This document shows positions 1 through 9,220 of a DNA stretch of 64,000 nt, in pieces; the first letter of the stretch is position 1; the number at the start of each line of letters is the position of its first letter. Source of the stretch: Sphingopyxis sp. MWB1. Its GTDB lineage: Bacteria; Pseudomonadota; Alphaproteobacteria; Sphingomonadales; Sphingomonadaceae. Made by a program: the position numbers and the translations under genes. Location: contig NZ_JQFJ01000002.1 in NCBI RefSeq assembly GCF_000763945.1, forward strand, positions 496,001 to 560,000, given 5' to 3'. The notes beneath the pieces were generated by a model. That model was given only the letters and a program-made list of their open reading frames with translations, did no database searches and was not told where the DNA came from.

Positions 1-1026
1 ATCGACCGTCCCGGCGCGCAGCTTGATCCGCGCGATCCCCTGTCGCGGAACCGCCGCTCGATAGCGCTCGATATGAAGGCCCCGGGGGCGATCGACGTCG
101 CGCGCGACCTTTGCAAAAGCGCCGATGCCATCATCGAAGGCTATCGCCCCGGCGTGATGGAGCGGCTGGGGCTTGGCCCCGACGTGCTGCTCGGCGACAA
201 TCCCCGCCTTGTCTATGGGCGGATGACCGGCTGGGGCCAGTATGGCCCTTATGCGCAGGCGGCGGGCCATGACATCAACTATATTTCGCTGTCGGGCGTG
301 CTGCATGGCATTGGGCGCGCGGGCGAAAAACCGGTGCCCCCGGTCAATTATGTCGGCGACTTCGGCGGCGGGGCGATGATGCTTGCCTTCGGCATGGTCA
401 GCGCCTTGCTCCATGCGGCCCGAACGGGCGAAGGTCAGGTGATTGATTGCGCGATGACCGACGGATCGGCGCTGCTCGCGGGCATGACTTGGGGTTTCAA
501 GGCGATGGGGCGGCTCAAGGATGAGGCCGGCGTCAACCTGCTCGACGGCGGTGCGCATTTTTACGACAGCTATGCCTGCGCCGATGGCAAATATATCTCC
601 ATCGGGTCGATCGAGCCGCAATTTTACGCGCTACTCCGCGAAAAAACGGGGCTCGACAAGGATCCGGACTTCGATGTGCAACTTGATCCGGCCCGCTGGC
701 CCCATCTCAAGCAAAAGCTGGCGGCGCTGTTCGCGACCAAGACCCGCGATAAATGGTGTGAAATCATGGAGATGACCGATATCTGCTTTGCCCCCATCCT
801 GTCACTCGAAGAGGCACCAGAGCATCCGCATAATATCGCACGTGGCACTTTCGTAACCATCGGCGGCGCCGTCCAACCCGCCCCTGCCCCCCGCTATTCG
901 GCGACCGAAACCGATCCGCCCAGGGCCGCGCCCGTGGTGGGCGCCGACAGCGATGCGCTGCTGACCGAACTCGGCTATGACGCCGCCCGCTGCGCAGAAT
1001 TACGCGATGCCGGCGCGGTGCGCTGA
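1..1026 (+). CDS. alpha-methylacyl-CoA racemase (CoA-transferase family III), 5' end cut by window
   Basis: The reading frame is open from the first base of the window, so the true start lies upstream; 341 residues are visible against roughly 360-390 for the family. The enzyme would epimerise 2-methyl-branched acyl-CoA thioesters before beta-oxidation. Seen: the family III segment [19 protein letters not shown], whose His matches a catalytic position of characterised racemases, and NYVGDFGGG, which supplies the catalytic Asp. A CaiB/BaiF CoA-transferase is the alternative, but the GDFGGG context favours racemase. It lies 60 bases upstream of a crotonase gene on the same strand, which fits a shared acyl-CoA catabolic unit. 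Confidence 0.85.
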   Translation: MDRPGAQLDPRDPLSRNRRSIALDMKAPGAIDVARDLCKSADAIIEGYRPGVMERLGLGPDVLLGDNPRLVYGRMTGWGQYGPYAQAAGHDINYISLSGVLHGIGRAGEKPVPPVNYVGDFGGGAMMLAFGMVSALLHAARTGEGQVIDCAMTDGSALLAGMTWGFKAMGRLKDEAGVNLLDGGAHFYDSYACADGKYISIGSIEPQFYALLREKTGLDKDPDFDVQLDPARWPHLKQKLAALFATKTRDKWCEIMEMTDICFAPILSLEEAPEHPHNIARGTFVTIGGAVQPAPAPRYSATETDPPRAAPVVGADSDALLTELGYDAARCAELRDAGAVR

Positions 1027-1086
1027 GCTTTGGGCAGACTTCTGCTATAAGGATGATCCGGCCACCGCCGGGAAAGGATAAGGATA

Positions 1087-1890
1087 ATGGGTGAATTTCT
1101 GAGTGTCGAACGGCGGGGCAAAATTGCCATACTGACGATGGACAAGCCCGAAAGCATGAACGCCATCGGTACGCATGAGGATTGCCAGGACATCATCCAG
1201 ACCCTTGCCGCGCTGGGCGAGGATCGCGGGGTCAGCGCCATCATTCTGACCGGTCGCGGCAAGGCCTTCAGCGCGGGCGGCAATCTGAAGGGTATGAAGG
1301 AACGCAAGGGAATCGGCGTGCTCGACCAGCCCGATTCGACGCGCAGCAATTATCGCAAGGGCGTGCAGGCGGTGATCCGCGCGCTGATGGACTGCGAAAT
1401 TCCGATGATCGCGGCGGTCAATGGCCATGCCATCGGGCTGGGCGCTGATCTGGCCTGCACCTGCGACATTCGTATCGCCGCCGAAAGCGCCCAATTCGCC
1501 TGCAGCTTCGTCAAGGTCGGGATCGTCCCCGGCGATGGCGGGGCGTGGCTGCTCCAGAAAGTGCTGGGCTATCCCCGCGCTGCCGAGCTTTTCCTGACCG
1601 GCGACCGTTTCGACGCCGCCGCCGCAAAGGAATTTGGCCTCGTCACCGAAGTCGTGCCCGATGCCGAACTGCTCGACCGCGCCATTGCCATCGCAGAGCG
1701 GATCGTGTGCAATCCGCCGCGCGCGCTGCGCCTGACCAAAAGGCTGCTTCGCGAGGCGCAGCATAGCCGGATGAGCGATATCCTCGAACTCAGCGCCGCC
1801 TATCAGGCGATTGTCCATGAAACCGCCGATAATCGCGAGGCCATTGACGCTTTTATCGAAAAGCGCGCGCCAGTGTTTACGGGAGAATGA
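1087..1890 (+). CDS. crotonase-fold enoyl-CoA hydratase/isomerase family protein
   Basis: This 267-residue protein has the usual crotonase length and fold: oxyanion-hole segments AFSAGGNLKGM (about residues 60-70) and GHAIGLGADLA (about 115-125), then PGDGGAWLL. The two glutamates that perform hydration in rat mitochondrial hydratase fall here on Asp (GADLACTCD) and Phe (QFACSF), so classical hydratase chemistry is doubtful; isomerase or another crotonase reaction is possible. The start has AAGGATAAGGATA just upstream. The stop overlaps the next gene's start by four bases (ATGA), so the two are translationally coupled. It likely acts on CoA esters in the cytoplasm alongside the upstream racemase. 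Confidence 0.85.
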   Translation: MGEFLSVERRGKIAILTMDKPESMNAIGTHEDCQDIIQTLAALGEDRGVSAIILTGRGKAFSAGGNLKGMKERKGIGVLDQPDSTRSNYRKGVQAVIRALMDCEIPMIAAVNGHAIGLGADLACTCDIRIAAESAQFACSFVKVGIVPGDGGAWLLQKVLGYPRAAELFLTGDRFDAAAAKEFGLVTEVVPDAELLDRAIAIAERIVCNPPRALRLTKRLLREAQHSRMSDILELSAAYQAIVHETADNREAIDAFIEKRAPVFTGE

Positions 1891-2672
1891 CGATGTCCAG
1901 CGAGCGTGTGTTGCCGCTGTCGGGGGTGCATAATTTCCGCGATTATGGCGGCTATGCCGTCGATGGTGGCGGGCGAGTGCGCGAGGGCCTGTTATGGCGC
2001 TCCGCGCATCATGAAGCGGCGACCGATGATGATCTTGTGGCCATAGACGCGCTGGGGCTGGAAACCGTCGTCGACCTGCGCGGTGATGACGAGCGCGCGC
2101 TTCACCCCTGCCGCCGCCCCGAAGGCTTTTCGGCGCGCGTCCTGTTCGCGGAGGGCAATACGGCAGGCCTTGCCCCACATTTGCAGGCCGCCAAGGGCGC
2201 CATCGACGTCGAGACGGCGCGGGCGCGAATGATCGACACTTATGCCGGCATGCCCTATCGACCCGTGCTGGTGGCGACCTTACGCCTCTATCTCGCGGCG
2301 CTGGCCGAATATGATGCGCCCAGCCTCGTCCATTGTGTGGCGGGCAAGGATCGCACCGGCTTTGCCGTCGCCATCGTCCACCGGCTACTTGGCGTGCATG
2401 AGGATGATGTGATGCAGGATTATCTCCTCACCAATAGGGCGGGAAAGATTGAGGAACGCATCGCGCAGGGCGGCGCGCATATCCGCGCGCGCTATGGCCG
2501 CGAAATCAGCGACGAGGCGATCCGCATGCTGATGTCGGTCAATCCTGCCTTTCTCGATGCCGCCATGGCGACGGTGCGCCGCGACCATGGCGATGTCGCG
2601 GGCTATGCCGAGGCGGTGCTGAACCTGACCCCCGCCATGCGCGAAGCCATTATGGACAAGCTGCTCGTCTGA
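1887..2672 (+). CDS. tyrosine-protein phosphatase family protein
   Basis: This 261-residue protein belongs to the Y_phosphatase3 family of bacterial tyrosine/phosphoinositide-type phosphatases. Seen: the N-terminal GVHNFRDYGGY signature, VVDLRGDDER in the middle, and the P-loop HCVAGKDRTG, which fits C-x5-R with Cys as nucleophile. There is no signal peptide, so it is cytoplasmic. Its ATG overlaps the preceding crotonase stop; a second ATG at 1893 is an alternative. Its substrate is not evident, and its pairing with acyl-CoA genes does not obviously reveal one. Confidence 0.85.
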   Translation: MTMSSERVLPLSGVHNFRDYGGYAVDGGGRVREGLLWRSAHHEAATDDDLVAIDALGLETVVDLRGDDERALHPCRRPEGFSARVLFAEGNTAGLAPHLQAAKGAIDVETARARMIDTYAGMPYRPVLVATLRLYLAALAEYDAPSLVHCVAGKDRTGFAVAIVHRLLGVHEDDVMQDYLLTNRAGKIEERIAQGGAHIRARYGREISDEAIRMLMSVNPAFLDAAMATVRRDHGDVAGYAEAVLNLTPAMREAIMDKLLV

Positions 2673-2675
2673 ACC

Positions 2676-2757
2676 CTGGCGTCGCCCCCGCGAAGGCGCG
2701 GGCAGCCAAAGGCATGAGACAAGATTGCGGGCGTCCCGGTTTACCCAGGCGACGGCG
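2676..2757. repeat. palindromic intergenic repeat between convergent genes
   Basis: The gap between two convergent genes holds a tight hairpin, CCCGCG-aagg-CGCGGG (2687-2702), inside wider arms CGTCGCC (2680-2686) and GGCGACG (2748-2754). This resembles the REP-like 'gtcgcccccgcgaagg' elements scattered in sphingomonad genomes and may also stop transcription from both sides. There is no T-tract. Confidence 0.5.
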
Positions 2758-2759
2758 CG

Positions 2760-4082
2760 TCAGTTTCCCTTGACCTGCACCCCGCCCTTCACCACCGCAT
2801 CGACGTTTTCCAGCGCGCGAATATTGGCGAGGGGATCTCCGTCGACGGCGATGATATCCGCATAGCGACCCACAGCGATGGCACCGAGATCGCGTTCGCG
2901 ACCCAAAGCTTCCGCAGCATTGCGGGTTGCGGCCTGTATTGCCTGGATCGGCGTCATCCCATATTCGACCATCACGCGAAATTGTCCGGCGACATCGCCA
3001 TGCGGCATCACCCCGGCGTCGGAGGCAAAGACCATGCGAACGCCCGCGCGGTGCGCCTTGCGGAAATTGTCGCGCTGAATCTGGGCAATCTCGCGGTCCT
3101 TGCGAAGATTATCCTCCAGCACACCATTTTTCGCGCCTTCGGCTTGGGTATATTCGGTGTTGAAAATATCCATCGCGAACCAGACGGGCCGCTGGCGCGC
3201 AACCGCCATGCGAATCCCCTCGTCATCGACCAGGCTGGCATGTTCGATCGTGTCGATCCCCGCCGCTATCGCTGCGCGTATTCCCTCCGCACCATGGGCG
3301 TGCGCGGCAACGCGGAGGCCCCATTGATGCGCTTCGTCCGCAATGGCGCGCAGTTCCTTTTCGGGGACCTGCAGCTGTCCCGGTTCGGTATTGCGCGAAA
3401 AGACCCCGCCGGTCGCGCAAACCTTGATGACTTCGGCGCCATATTTGCGCTGCCGCCGCACCTGATAGCGCAGCTCGTCGGGAGTATCGCCGATCCCTTC
3501 CTCCTTATGCGCTTTTTCAAGGCTGGGAGGCAGAAATGTGCTGTCGCAATGGCCTCCCGTCGCGCCAAGCGCATAGCCCGCCGGGACGATGCGCGGCCCC
3601 ATCGCATAGCCCGCATCAATCGCCTGCTTCAGCCCGATGTCATTGCGGTCGCGCGAGCCGACATTGCGAACCGTCGTAAAGCCGGCGCTCAGCATGTCGC
3701 GCGCATTTTGCACCGCCGTCATACCCCAGAAACTGTCCGTAAAGCCCAGTCCGCGATAACCGCCGATGTCGGCGGGACCGTCGAGATGAACATGCATGTC
3801 GATCAGTCCCGGAAGGAGCGTGCGCTCCCCCAGGTCTATATGGGTGACATCCTGCCCCCAGCGCACCGTACGTGCATCAGCGATGCTGGTAATGCGCCCG
3901 TCGACCCCCACGAAAATCGCGGGATGTTCGACCATTTTGCCGGTGAGTACATCTATATAGCGGGCAGCCGTGATGACACGGCCCTGCCCCGCCGCTGCGG
4001 ATGCGTCAGCCGCCCCCGCTAGAGCAGCGATCCCGAAAGCAATTCCCCATAGAATCCCGCCTGACTTGGCATGAAACCGCAT
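2760..4082 (-). CDS. secreted amidohydrolase (imidazolonepropionase/prolidase-like family)
   Basis: About 440 residues. The ATG at 4082 is chosen because GGAG sits five bases upstream and the protein then begins with a clean Sec signal (hydrophobic WGIAFGIAALAGAADASA); an upstream TTG or ATG in frame is less likely. Metal ligands of the amidohydrolase superfamily are visible: DMHVHL (HxH), EVIKVCATGG carrying the Lys that becomes carboxylated, AAHAHG and TIEHA histidines, and FASDAG with the catalytic Asp. The CATGG segment is typical of the Sgx9260b-type Xaa-Pro carboxypeptidase subgroup. It probably hydrolyses periplasmic peptide or N-acyl amino-acid substrates; the exact substrate is unknown. 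Confidence 0.85.
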   Translation of the reverse strand: MRFHAKSGGILWGIAFGIAALAGAADASAAAGQGRVITAARYIDVLTGKMVEHPAIFVGVDGRITSIADARTVRWGQDVTHIDLGERTLLPGLIDMHVHLDGPADIGGYRGLGFTDSFWGMTAVQNARDMLSAGFTTVRNVGSRDRNDIGLKQAIDAGYAMGPRIVPAGYALGATGGHCDSTFLPPSLEKAHKEEGIGDTPDELRYQVRRQRKYGAEVIKVCATGGVFSRNTEPGQLQVPEKELRAIADEAHQWGLRVAAHAHGAEGIRAAIAAGIDTIEHASLVDDEGIRMAVARQRPVWFAMDIFNTEYTQAEGAKNGVLEDNLRKDREIAQIQRDNFRKAHRAGVRMVFASDAGVMPHGDVAGQFRVMVEYGMTPIQAIQAATRNAAEALGRERDLGAIAVGRYADIIAVDGDPLANIRALENVDAVVKGGVQVKGN

Positions 4083-4151
4083 ATCCGCTCCGTCTCTCAT
4101 TTCAGCTTCCAACAGGAATGGCAGAGCGCAGCGCCTTCGGATAGTTGAAAG

Positions 4152-5351
4152 TCACTCGCCGGGGAAAGGCACCGGACATTTGCCAGCCGGGATAGGCTGA
4201 AACTCTTCCCGCGGCTGTCCATTCACGGAATAAAGGCGCTCGGCAGGAAATTTGACCACCATTCCGCTGGACGGAAGCGGAAAGTCGTAAATCGCGCCCA
4301 GCAGCCCCGCCATCCGGTCGCCGCAGACGGGTACACCCATCGCCGCGAAGCCAATCGCCATGCCTTCGCCCATGCTGCCCGTCCATCGTCCGACGCGGAC
4401 TGCCACAGGCTTGGGCCGGACCGCCTGCACCCGCGGCAGCACTTGTTCCACCCATTGACGCTCAATACCGGTTTCGCGCTTTTCGGAGGGCAGATTATGG
4501 ATCTGATAGGCGGTCGGCTGGTTGACAAACCAGCCCATGGCGCCCCGCGCTACCGTGGTATTCCCGCCGCTGGGCGTATCGCGCAGGTCGATTACAACCG
4601 GGGCGTCTGCGGGAACAGTGGCAAGGGCAGCGTCAAAAGCGGCTATGGCCGCATTATCCCCCAGCGAATTATGATAGCGAATGGCATAGGCACCATTGGC
4701 CTCGCGCGTCACGCTGACGGGTGAAGCATGATCTTCTGCGGGCAGCGCATAGAGGCTGGTCAGCTTCACCCGCCATTCCCTGCCGCCGCGCGCAAAGCTG
4801 AGGTCACGATCGCGGTCGCGGCGTCCGGCGACAAGCATCCGCGCCGCATAACCGGCGCGCACGCCCCCATCGGCGCTCAGCCCCATCGCCTCCCAATAGG
4901 AAGCGATGGCGCGGTCCACCGGAACGCCGTCAACGGCAATCAGCCGATCTCCCACCGCGATACCCGCCTTGGCGGCGGGGCTGCCGGGGCGCACAGCTTC
5001 GACCCGGTAATGCGATCCGTCCGGGGATATCCACAGATCGCCATAGGTTGGCACCACCGCCCAGCTGTCGGCAAAGGACGCCCCGGTGATGGCATGATGA
5101 TCCGCCAGCGAAGCGATACGCCGTTCCGCATAAGCAAGCAGCGAACGGTGGTCATGGACGGCCGCGCGCTCTTCCGCCAGCTTTGCCGAATCCGGCAACC
5201 TGCCCTCGGGCAAATGCTCTGGATAAGCATAATAATCCAGGATCATCTGATCGAGCGCACGGGCATCGCCCGCATAGTCGGGCGTATCCACGGGGTCGGT
5301 CGCGGCGGCGAACAAAAACAGTGCCGCCGCGATCGGAGAGGAAACAGCCAT
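4152..5351 (-). CDS. secreted S41-type (C-terminal processing/tricorn-like) peptidase family protein with PDZ domain
   Basis: This 399-residue exported protein starts with a short signal sequence (MAVSSPIAAALFLFAAATDP). A PDZ-like segment lies around residues 105-150 (GSPAAKAGIAVGDRLIAVDG), followed by an S41-like core with VIDLRDTPSGG and TGSMGEGMAIGF, where Ser326 aligns with the S41 nucleophile. No lysine is seen about 25 residues later, where CtpA has its general base, so activity may be tricorn-like or lost. Its ATG overlaps the lpdA stop by one base (TGATG), an odd pairing of a secreted protein with a core metabolic gene. Confidence 0.75.
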   Translation of the reverse strand: MAVSSPIAAALFLFAAATDPVDTPDYAGDARALDQMILDYYAYPEHLPEGRLPDSAKLAEERAAVHDHRSLLAYAERRIASLADHHAITGASFADSWAVVPTYGDLWISPDGSHYRVEAVRPGSPAAKAGIAVGDRLIAVDGVPVDRAIASYWEAMGLSADGGVRAGYAARMLVAGRRDRDRDLSFARGGREWRVKLTSLYALPAEDHASPVSVTREANGAYAIRYHNSLGDNAAIAAFDAALATVPADAPVVIDLRDTPSGGNTTVARGAMGWFVNQPTAYQIHNLPSEKRETGIERQWVEQVLPRVQAVRPKPVAVRVGRWTGSMGEGMAIGFAAMGVPVCGDRMAGLLGAIYDFPLPSSGMVVKFPAERLYSVNGQPREEFQPIPAGKCPVPFPGE

Positions 5352-6766
5352 CAGACGTGCAGCACGCGCCCATAAGCTGCGAGGACGCTTTCGTGCATCG
5401 CCTCGCTGATCGTCGGGTGCGGGAAGACCGTGTGCATGAAATCTTCCTCGACCAGTTCGGCAGTCTTGCCGATGGTATAGCCCTGGATCATCTCGGTGAC
5501 CTCAGCGCCGACCATATGCGCACCGAGCAGTTCACCGGTCTTGGCGTCGAAAACGGTCTTCACAAAACCTTCGGCCTCGCCCAGCGCAATCGCCTTGCCA
5601 TTGCCGATGAAGGGGAAGTTGCCGACGCGGACCTCGTGCCCCGCTTCCTTCGCCTTGGCCTCGGTCAGGCCGACCGAAGCGATCTGCGGATGGCAATAGG
5701 TGCAGCCCGGAATGTTGCGCGCATCCATCGGATGTGGGTGGACATCCTTGTTGCCCAGTTCCTGCGCGATGGCTTCGGCGGCGATCACCCCTTCATGGCT
5801 CGCCTTGTGCGCAAGCCATGGCGGCGCGGTGACATCGCCGATCGCCCACAGCCCCTTTACATTGGTGCGGCAATAGGGGTCGGTGTCGATATGCCCCTTG
5901 GTCGTTTTGACCTTCAGCGCCTCCAGCCCGATATTCTCGGTGTTGGGGACGATGCCGATGGCGACGATGGCGTGGCTATATTCGCCCGCCTGAACCTTGC
6001 CATCCTTTGTCTTGATCTTGGCCGAAACGCCGTTCGCGCCCGCCTTCAGTTCTTCGACCCCGGCGCCGGTCAATATGGTCATGCCCTGCTTCTTCAGCGA
6101 TTTTTCGAGGAAGCTGGACACGTCAGCGTCCTCGACCGGGACAATGCGGTCGAGCATTTCGACGACGGTAACGTCGGCGCCCATGTCATTGTAGAAGCTT
6201 GCAAATTCGATCCCGATGGCCCCCGACCCGATAACGAGCAATTTCTTGGGCATTTCGGGCGGCGTCATCGCATGGCGATAGGTCCAGATGCGCTTGCCGT
6301 CGGCGGGCGCAAAGGGAAGGTCGCGCGCGCGTGCGCCGGTGGCGACGATGATATGCTTGGCGGTCAGCGTCTCGCTGCCCTTCTCGCCCTTCACCTCCAG
6401 CTTGCCCGGCGCCGTCAGCGTGCCCGTGCCCATGTGAACAGCGATCTTGTTCTTCTTCATCAGGTGGGTGACACCCTGATTGAGCTGCTTTGCGACGCCG
6501 CGCGAGCGCTTGACCACCGCTTCGATATCGGCGCTGATATTGGCTGCGGTTAGGCCATAATCCTTCGCATGCTGCATATAATGATAGATTTCCGCCGAAC
6601 GCAGCAGCGCCTTGGTCGGAATACAGCCCCAGTTGAGGCAGATGCCGCCAAGCAATTCTCGCTCGACAATCGCGGTTTTCAGGCCGAGTTGGGCACCCCG
6701 GATCGCCGCAACATAGCCGCCGGGGCCCGAACCAAGGACGATGAGGTCGTAGTTGGTGTCTGCCAT
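5351..6766 (-). CDS. lpdA: dihydrolipoyl dehydrogenase (E3)
   Basis: This 471-residue flavoprotein reoxidises the dihydrolipoyl arm of 2-oxoacid dehydrogenase complexes with NAD+. Seen: the FAD-binding segment LIVLGSGPGGYVAA near the N-terminus, the redox disulfide in GGICLNWGCIPTKAL (C-x4-C), the NAD-binding GSGAIGIEFA, and the interface His-Glu pair in FPHPTISEAMHE. The start MADTNYDL at 6766 is chosen over an upstream frame extension because the FAD motif follows at the usual distance. It begins one base past the E2 gene, so it is clearly the E3 of the neighbouring pyruvate dehydrogenase complex. Confidence 0.97.
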   Translation of the reverse strand: MADTNYDLIVLGSGPGGYVAAIRGAQLGLKTAIVERELLGGICLNWGCIPTKALLRSAEIYHYMQHAKDYGLTAANISADIEAVVKRSRGVAKQLNQGVTHLMKKNKIAVHMGTGTLTAPGKLEVKGEKGSETLTAKHIIVATGARARDLPFAPADGKRIWTYRHAMTPPEMPKKLLVIGSGAIGIEFASFYNDMGADVTVVEMLDRIVPVEDADVSSFLEKSLKKQGMTILTGAGVEELKAGANGVSAKIKTKDGKVQAGEYSHAIVAIGIVPNTENIGLEALKVKTTKGHIDTDPYCRTNVKGLWAIGDVTAPPWLAHKASHEGVIAAEAIAQELGNKDVHPHPMDARNIPGCTYCHPQIASVGLTEAKAKEAGHEVRVGNFPFIGNGKAIALGEAEGFVKTVFDAKTGELLGAHMVGAEVTEMIQGYTIGKTAELVEEDFMHTVFPHPTISEAMHESVLAAYGRVLHV

Positions 6767-6767
6767 C

Positions 6768-8057
6768 TTATGCCACCAGTCCCAGCGGGTTTTCGACAAT
6801 CTGCTTGAACGCCTGCATCAGTTGCGCGCCGTCGGCGCCGTCGATGGCGCGGTGATCGAAGCTGCCGGTGGCCGACATGATGGTGGCGATCGAAACGGCG
6901 TCGTCGACGATCCACGGGCGTTTTTCACCTGCGCCAATCGCCATGATCATGCCCTGCGGCGGGTTGATCACCGCGTCAAACTGGCTGATACCGAACATGC
7001 CCATATTGCTGATGCTGGCGGTGCCGCCCTGATATTCATGCGGCTGCAGCTTGCCTTCCTTGGCGCGCCCTGCAAGCTCTTTCATCTCGGTCGAGATGGC
7101 GCTGATCGCCTTGCTGTCGGCGTGGGTGATGATCGGGGTGATCAAACCCGCCGGGACGCTGACCGCCACCGAAATGTCGGCGCGCTCATAACGGATAAGC
7201 TGGTCGCCCGCGAAGCTGACGTTGCAGGACGGAACTTGCACCAGCGCCTTGGCCAGCGCCTTGATAAGCAGGTCGTTGACGCTGAGCTTGATGCCCTGCG
7301 GTTCCAGCGCCGCGTTCAGCTCTCCGCGCAGCTTGAGCAGCTTGTCGAGCTGAATGTCTACAGTGAGATAGATATGCGGAATCGTCTGCTTCGCCTCGGT
7401 CAGGCGGCGCGCAATTGTCTTGCGCATATTGCTGAGCTTTTCTGCGCTGTGCGGAATATCGGTCTCGAACGGTTGCGCCGGGGCCGCAGGAGCCTGAGCA
7501 CTCGCCGCGCTGGCCTGCGCCGGTGCCGCAGCAGAAGCGCCTTCCAGATCGGCCTTGACGATGCGGCCGCCGGGGCCGGTGCCGGTCAGGGTCGACAGGT
7601 CAATCCCGCGTTCGGCGGCCAGGCGCTTGGCAAGCGGGCTCGCCTTGATGCGTTCGCCCGATGCGGCGGGTGCCGGAGCGGGGGTGGGCGCCGGCGCTGG
7701 AGCTGGAGCAGGCGACGCGCTGGGAGCAGCAGGCGCGGGAGCCGCTTTGGCTTCCTCCTTGGCTGCGGGCGCCGGGGCAGGCGCCGGAGCGGCCTTGACC
7801 TTGCTCGCATCCTCACCCTCGGCTGCAATGATTGCAATCACGGTGCCGACTTTTACATTATCAGTCCCTTCGGGCACCAGAATCTGCGCGATGGTGCCTT
7901 CATCGACGGCTTCAAATTCCATTGTTGCCTTGTCGGTTTCAATTTCCGCCAGCAGATCGCCCGACTGGACGCTATCGCCTTCCTTCACCAACCATTTGGC
8001 AAGGGTTCCTTCCTCCATCGTCGGGGAAAGAGCGGGCATTTTCAGTTCGATCGACAT
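6768..8057 (-). CDS. pdhC: pyruvate dehydrogenase complex dihydrolipoamide acetyltransferase (E2)
   Basis: This 429-residue E2 core transfers acetyl groups from lipoamide to CoA. One lipoyl domain (about 1-77) carries the lipoylated Lys in [12 protein letters not shown]; an Ala/Pro-rich swinging linker follows (about 80-135), then a subunit-binding domain ([16 protein letters not shown]) and the catalytic acyltransferase domain ending in [13 protein letters not shown] (HRxxDG-type active site). The opening [15 protein letters not shown] is characteristic of pyruvate rather than 2-oxoglutarate complexes. The start at 8057 matches the family N-terminus. The E1 alpha/beta genes that normally precede it are not adjacent here. 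Confidence 0.96.
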   Translation of the reverse strand: MSIELKMPALSPTMEEGTLAKWLVKEGDSVQSGDLLAEIETDKATMEFEAVDEGTIAQILVPEGTDNVKVGTVIAIIAAEGEDASKVKAAPAPAPAPAAKEEAKAAPAPAAPSASPAPAPAPAPTPAPAPAASGERIKASPLAKRLAAERGIDLSTLTGTGPGGRIVKADLEGASAAAPAQASAASAQAPAAPAQPFETDIPHSAEKLSNMRKTIARRLTEAKQTIPHIYLTVDIQLDKLLKLRGELNAALEPQGIKLSVNDLLIKALAKALVQVPSCNVSFAGDQLIRYERADISVAVSVPAGLITPIITHADSKAISAISTEMKELAGRAKEGKLQPHEYQGGTASISNMGMFGISQFDAVINPPQGMIMAIGAGEKRPWIVDDAVSIATIMSATGSFDHRAIDGADGAQLMQAFKQIVENPLGLVA

Positions 8058-8240
8058 TCTGGGGTTCGTCCTCGTCACTCTTGCAGGCGGCGTATACGGC
8101 AGATTGCCGTTACGGTTTCTCCCTCCCCATTATCATGGCTTGCGTCAAGGTCCACCGGGGGAAACTTGCCTTTCATACGAATGTGACGCAATCTGCCTGC
8201 AAAGAGGCGCGCCATCGCGCGGAAACAAGGGGTATCGAGG

Positions 8241-8696
8241 GTGCGAACCTATTTGGTCGTCGTGGATGACAGCCCGGAATCCTCGCTGGCGCTGCGCTTT
8301 GCAGCGCGGCGAGCGGCGCGGACCGGGGCCGGGGTAATGGTGCTGGCCGTGATCGAGCCACAGGATTTCCTGGCTTTCAGCGGGGCTCAGGCCACCATCG
8401 AGGCCGAAGCGCGCGAACATGCCGAAAAACTGGTCGCCGATGCCGCCGAAGCGGTCGCGCAGGAAGGCAATGTTTCCTCGCAGGTGATGGTGAAATCGGG
8501 CAAGCCCGCCGAGGTGGTGCGCGAGTTGCTGAACGGCGATTATGACATCACTGCGCTGGTGCTGGGAACCACCGCCAGCGGGGCGCCGGGGCCGCTCGTT
8601 GCGCATTTCACCGGGCATGATGCAGGCACGCTGCCCTGCCCGGTGATGATTGTGCCCGGCGGCATCGATGTCGCGCGGCTGGACGCGGTAAGCTGA
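8241..8696 (+). CDS. universal stress protein (UspA family)
   Basis: This 151-residue cytoplasmic protein starts at a GTG (RTYLVVVDDSPESSLAL). It has the Usp fold pattern: an N-terminal VVVDDS strand with an Asp for nucleotide binding, and a C-terminal LVLGTTASGAPGP region related to the ATP-binding G-2x-G-9x-G loop, although the loop spacing is not canonical. It is transcribed divergently from the pyruvate dehydrogenase E2 gene. Its role in stress is inferred from the family; no partner is apparent. Confidence 0.85.
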   Translation: MRTYLVVVDDSPESSLALRFAARRAARTGAGVMVLAVIEPQDFLAFSGAQATIEAEAREHAEKLVADAAEAVAQEGNVSSQVMVKSGKPAEVVRELLNGDYDITALVLGTTASGAPGPLVAHFTGHDAGTLPCPVMIVPGGIDVARLDAVS

Positions 8697-8706
8697 ACCC
8701 AGCGGC

Positions 8707-9099
8707 CTAAGCGGGGGATACCGCGCTCAACCGGGCCGCACCCTTGGCTTCTCCCCAGGCGAAGAGCAGGACAGCAGCAGCCTGCGCCGCGATTATGATG
8801 ACACCCAGGGGCGTAAGCTGGGGCCAGAAGAAGAAGGCAAGGAGCACGCTCGCCGCCACCCACAGCAGATTGCCAAGGACGATCAACTGAACGCCCGCCG
8901 CGCGCGCGGGTGCTTGCAGCGCAACGGTCGCCATGATCGCGGCGGACGCCAACAGAATCCAACCCGCAACCGTCAGCACGATGGCGGGCAAGCCAGTCAG
9001 GCTGGATATCAGCGATGTTGCAAACAGGCAAAGCAGAAACATGACAAGGCAGCTGATCGCGTCGAGCGCGAGGATTTGTTTTAGATTGAGGGTCGGCAT
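8707..9099 (-). CDS. small multi-spanning membrane protein of unknown function
   Basis: This 130-residue protein is nearly all hydrophobic and shows four likely transmembrane helices: ISCLVMFLLCLFATSLI, AIVLTVAGWILLASAAIM, VQLIVLGNLLWVAASVLLAF and LGVIIIAAQAAAVLLFAW. I do not recognise the family by name. It ends 11 bases from the convergent universal stress gene and starts divergently, about 120 bases from a MmyB-type regulator, so it may be that regulator's target. GGAG lies just upstream of its ATG. Confidence 0.7.
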   Translation of the reverse strand: MPTLNLKQILALDAISCLVMFLLCLFATSLISSLTGLPAIVLTVAGWILLASAAIMATVALQAPARAAGVQLIVLGNLLWVAASVLLAFFFWPQLTPLGVIIIAAQAAAVLLFAWGEAKGAARLSAVSPA

Positions 9100-9220
9100 G
9101 GCTAATCTCCTTCAGTCAACGCCGACCATGTCCCGCAAATTCTTCGGCTGGTCTATTACGCCACAGGTAATGGAGTTTGCGCTGCCAACGCCCTAACCTT
9201 TCTCGGAAAGGAAACAGGCC

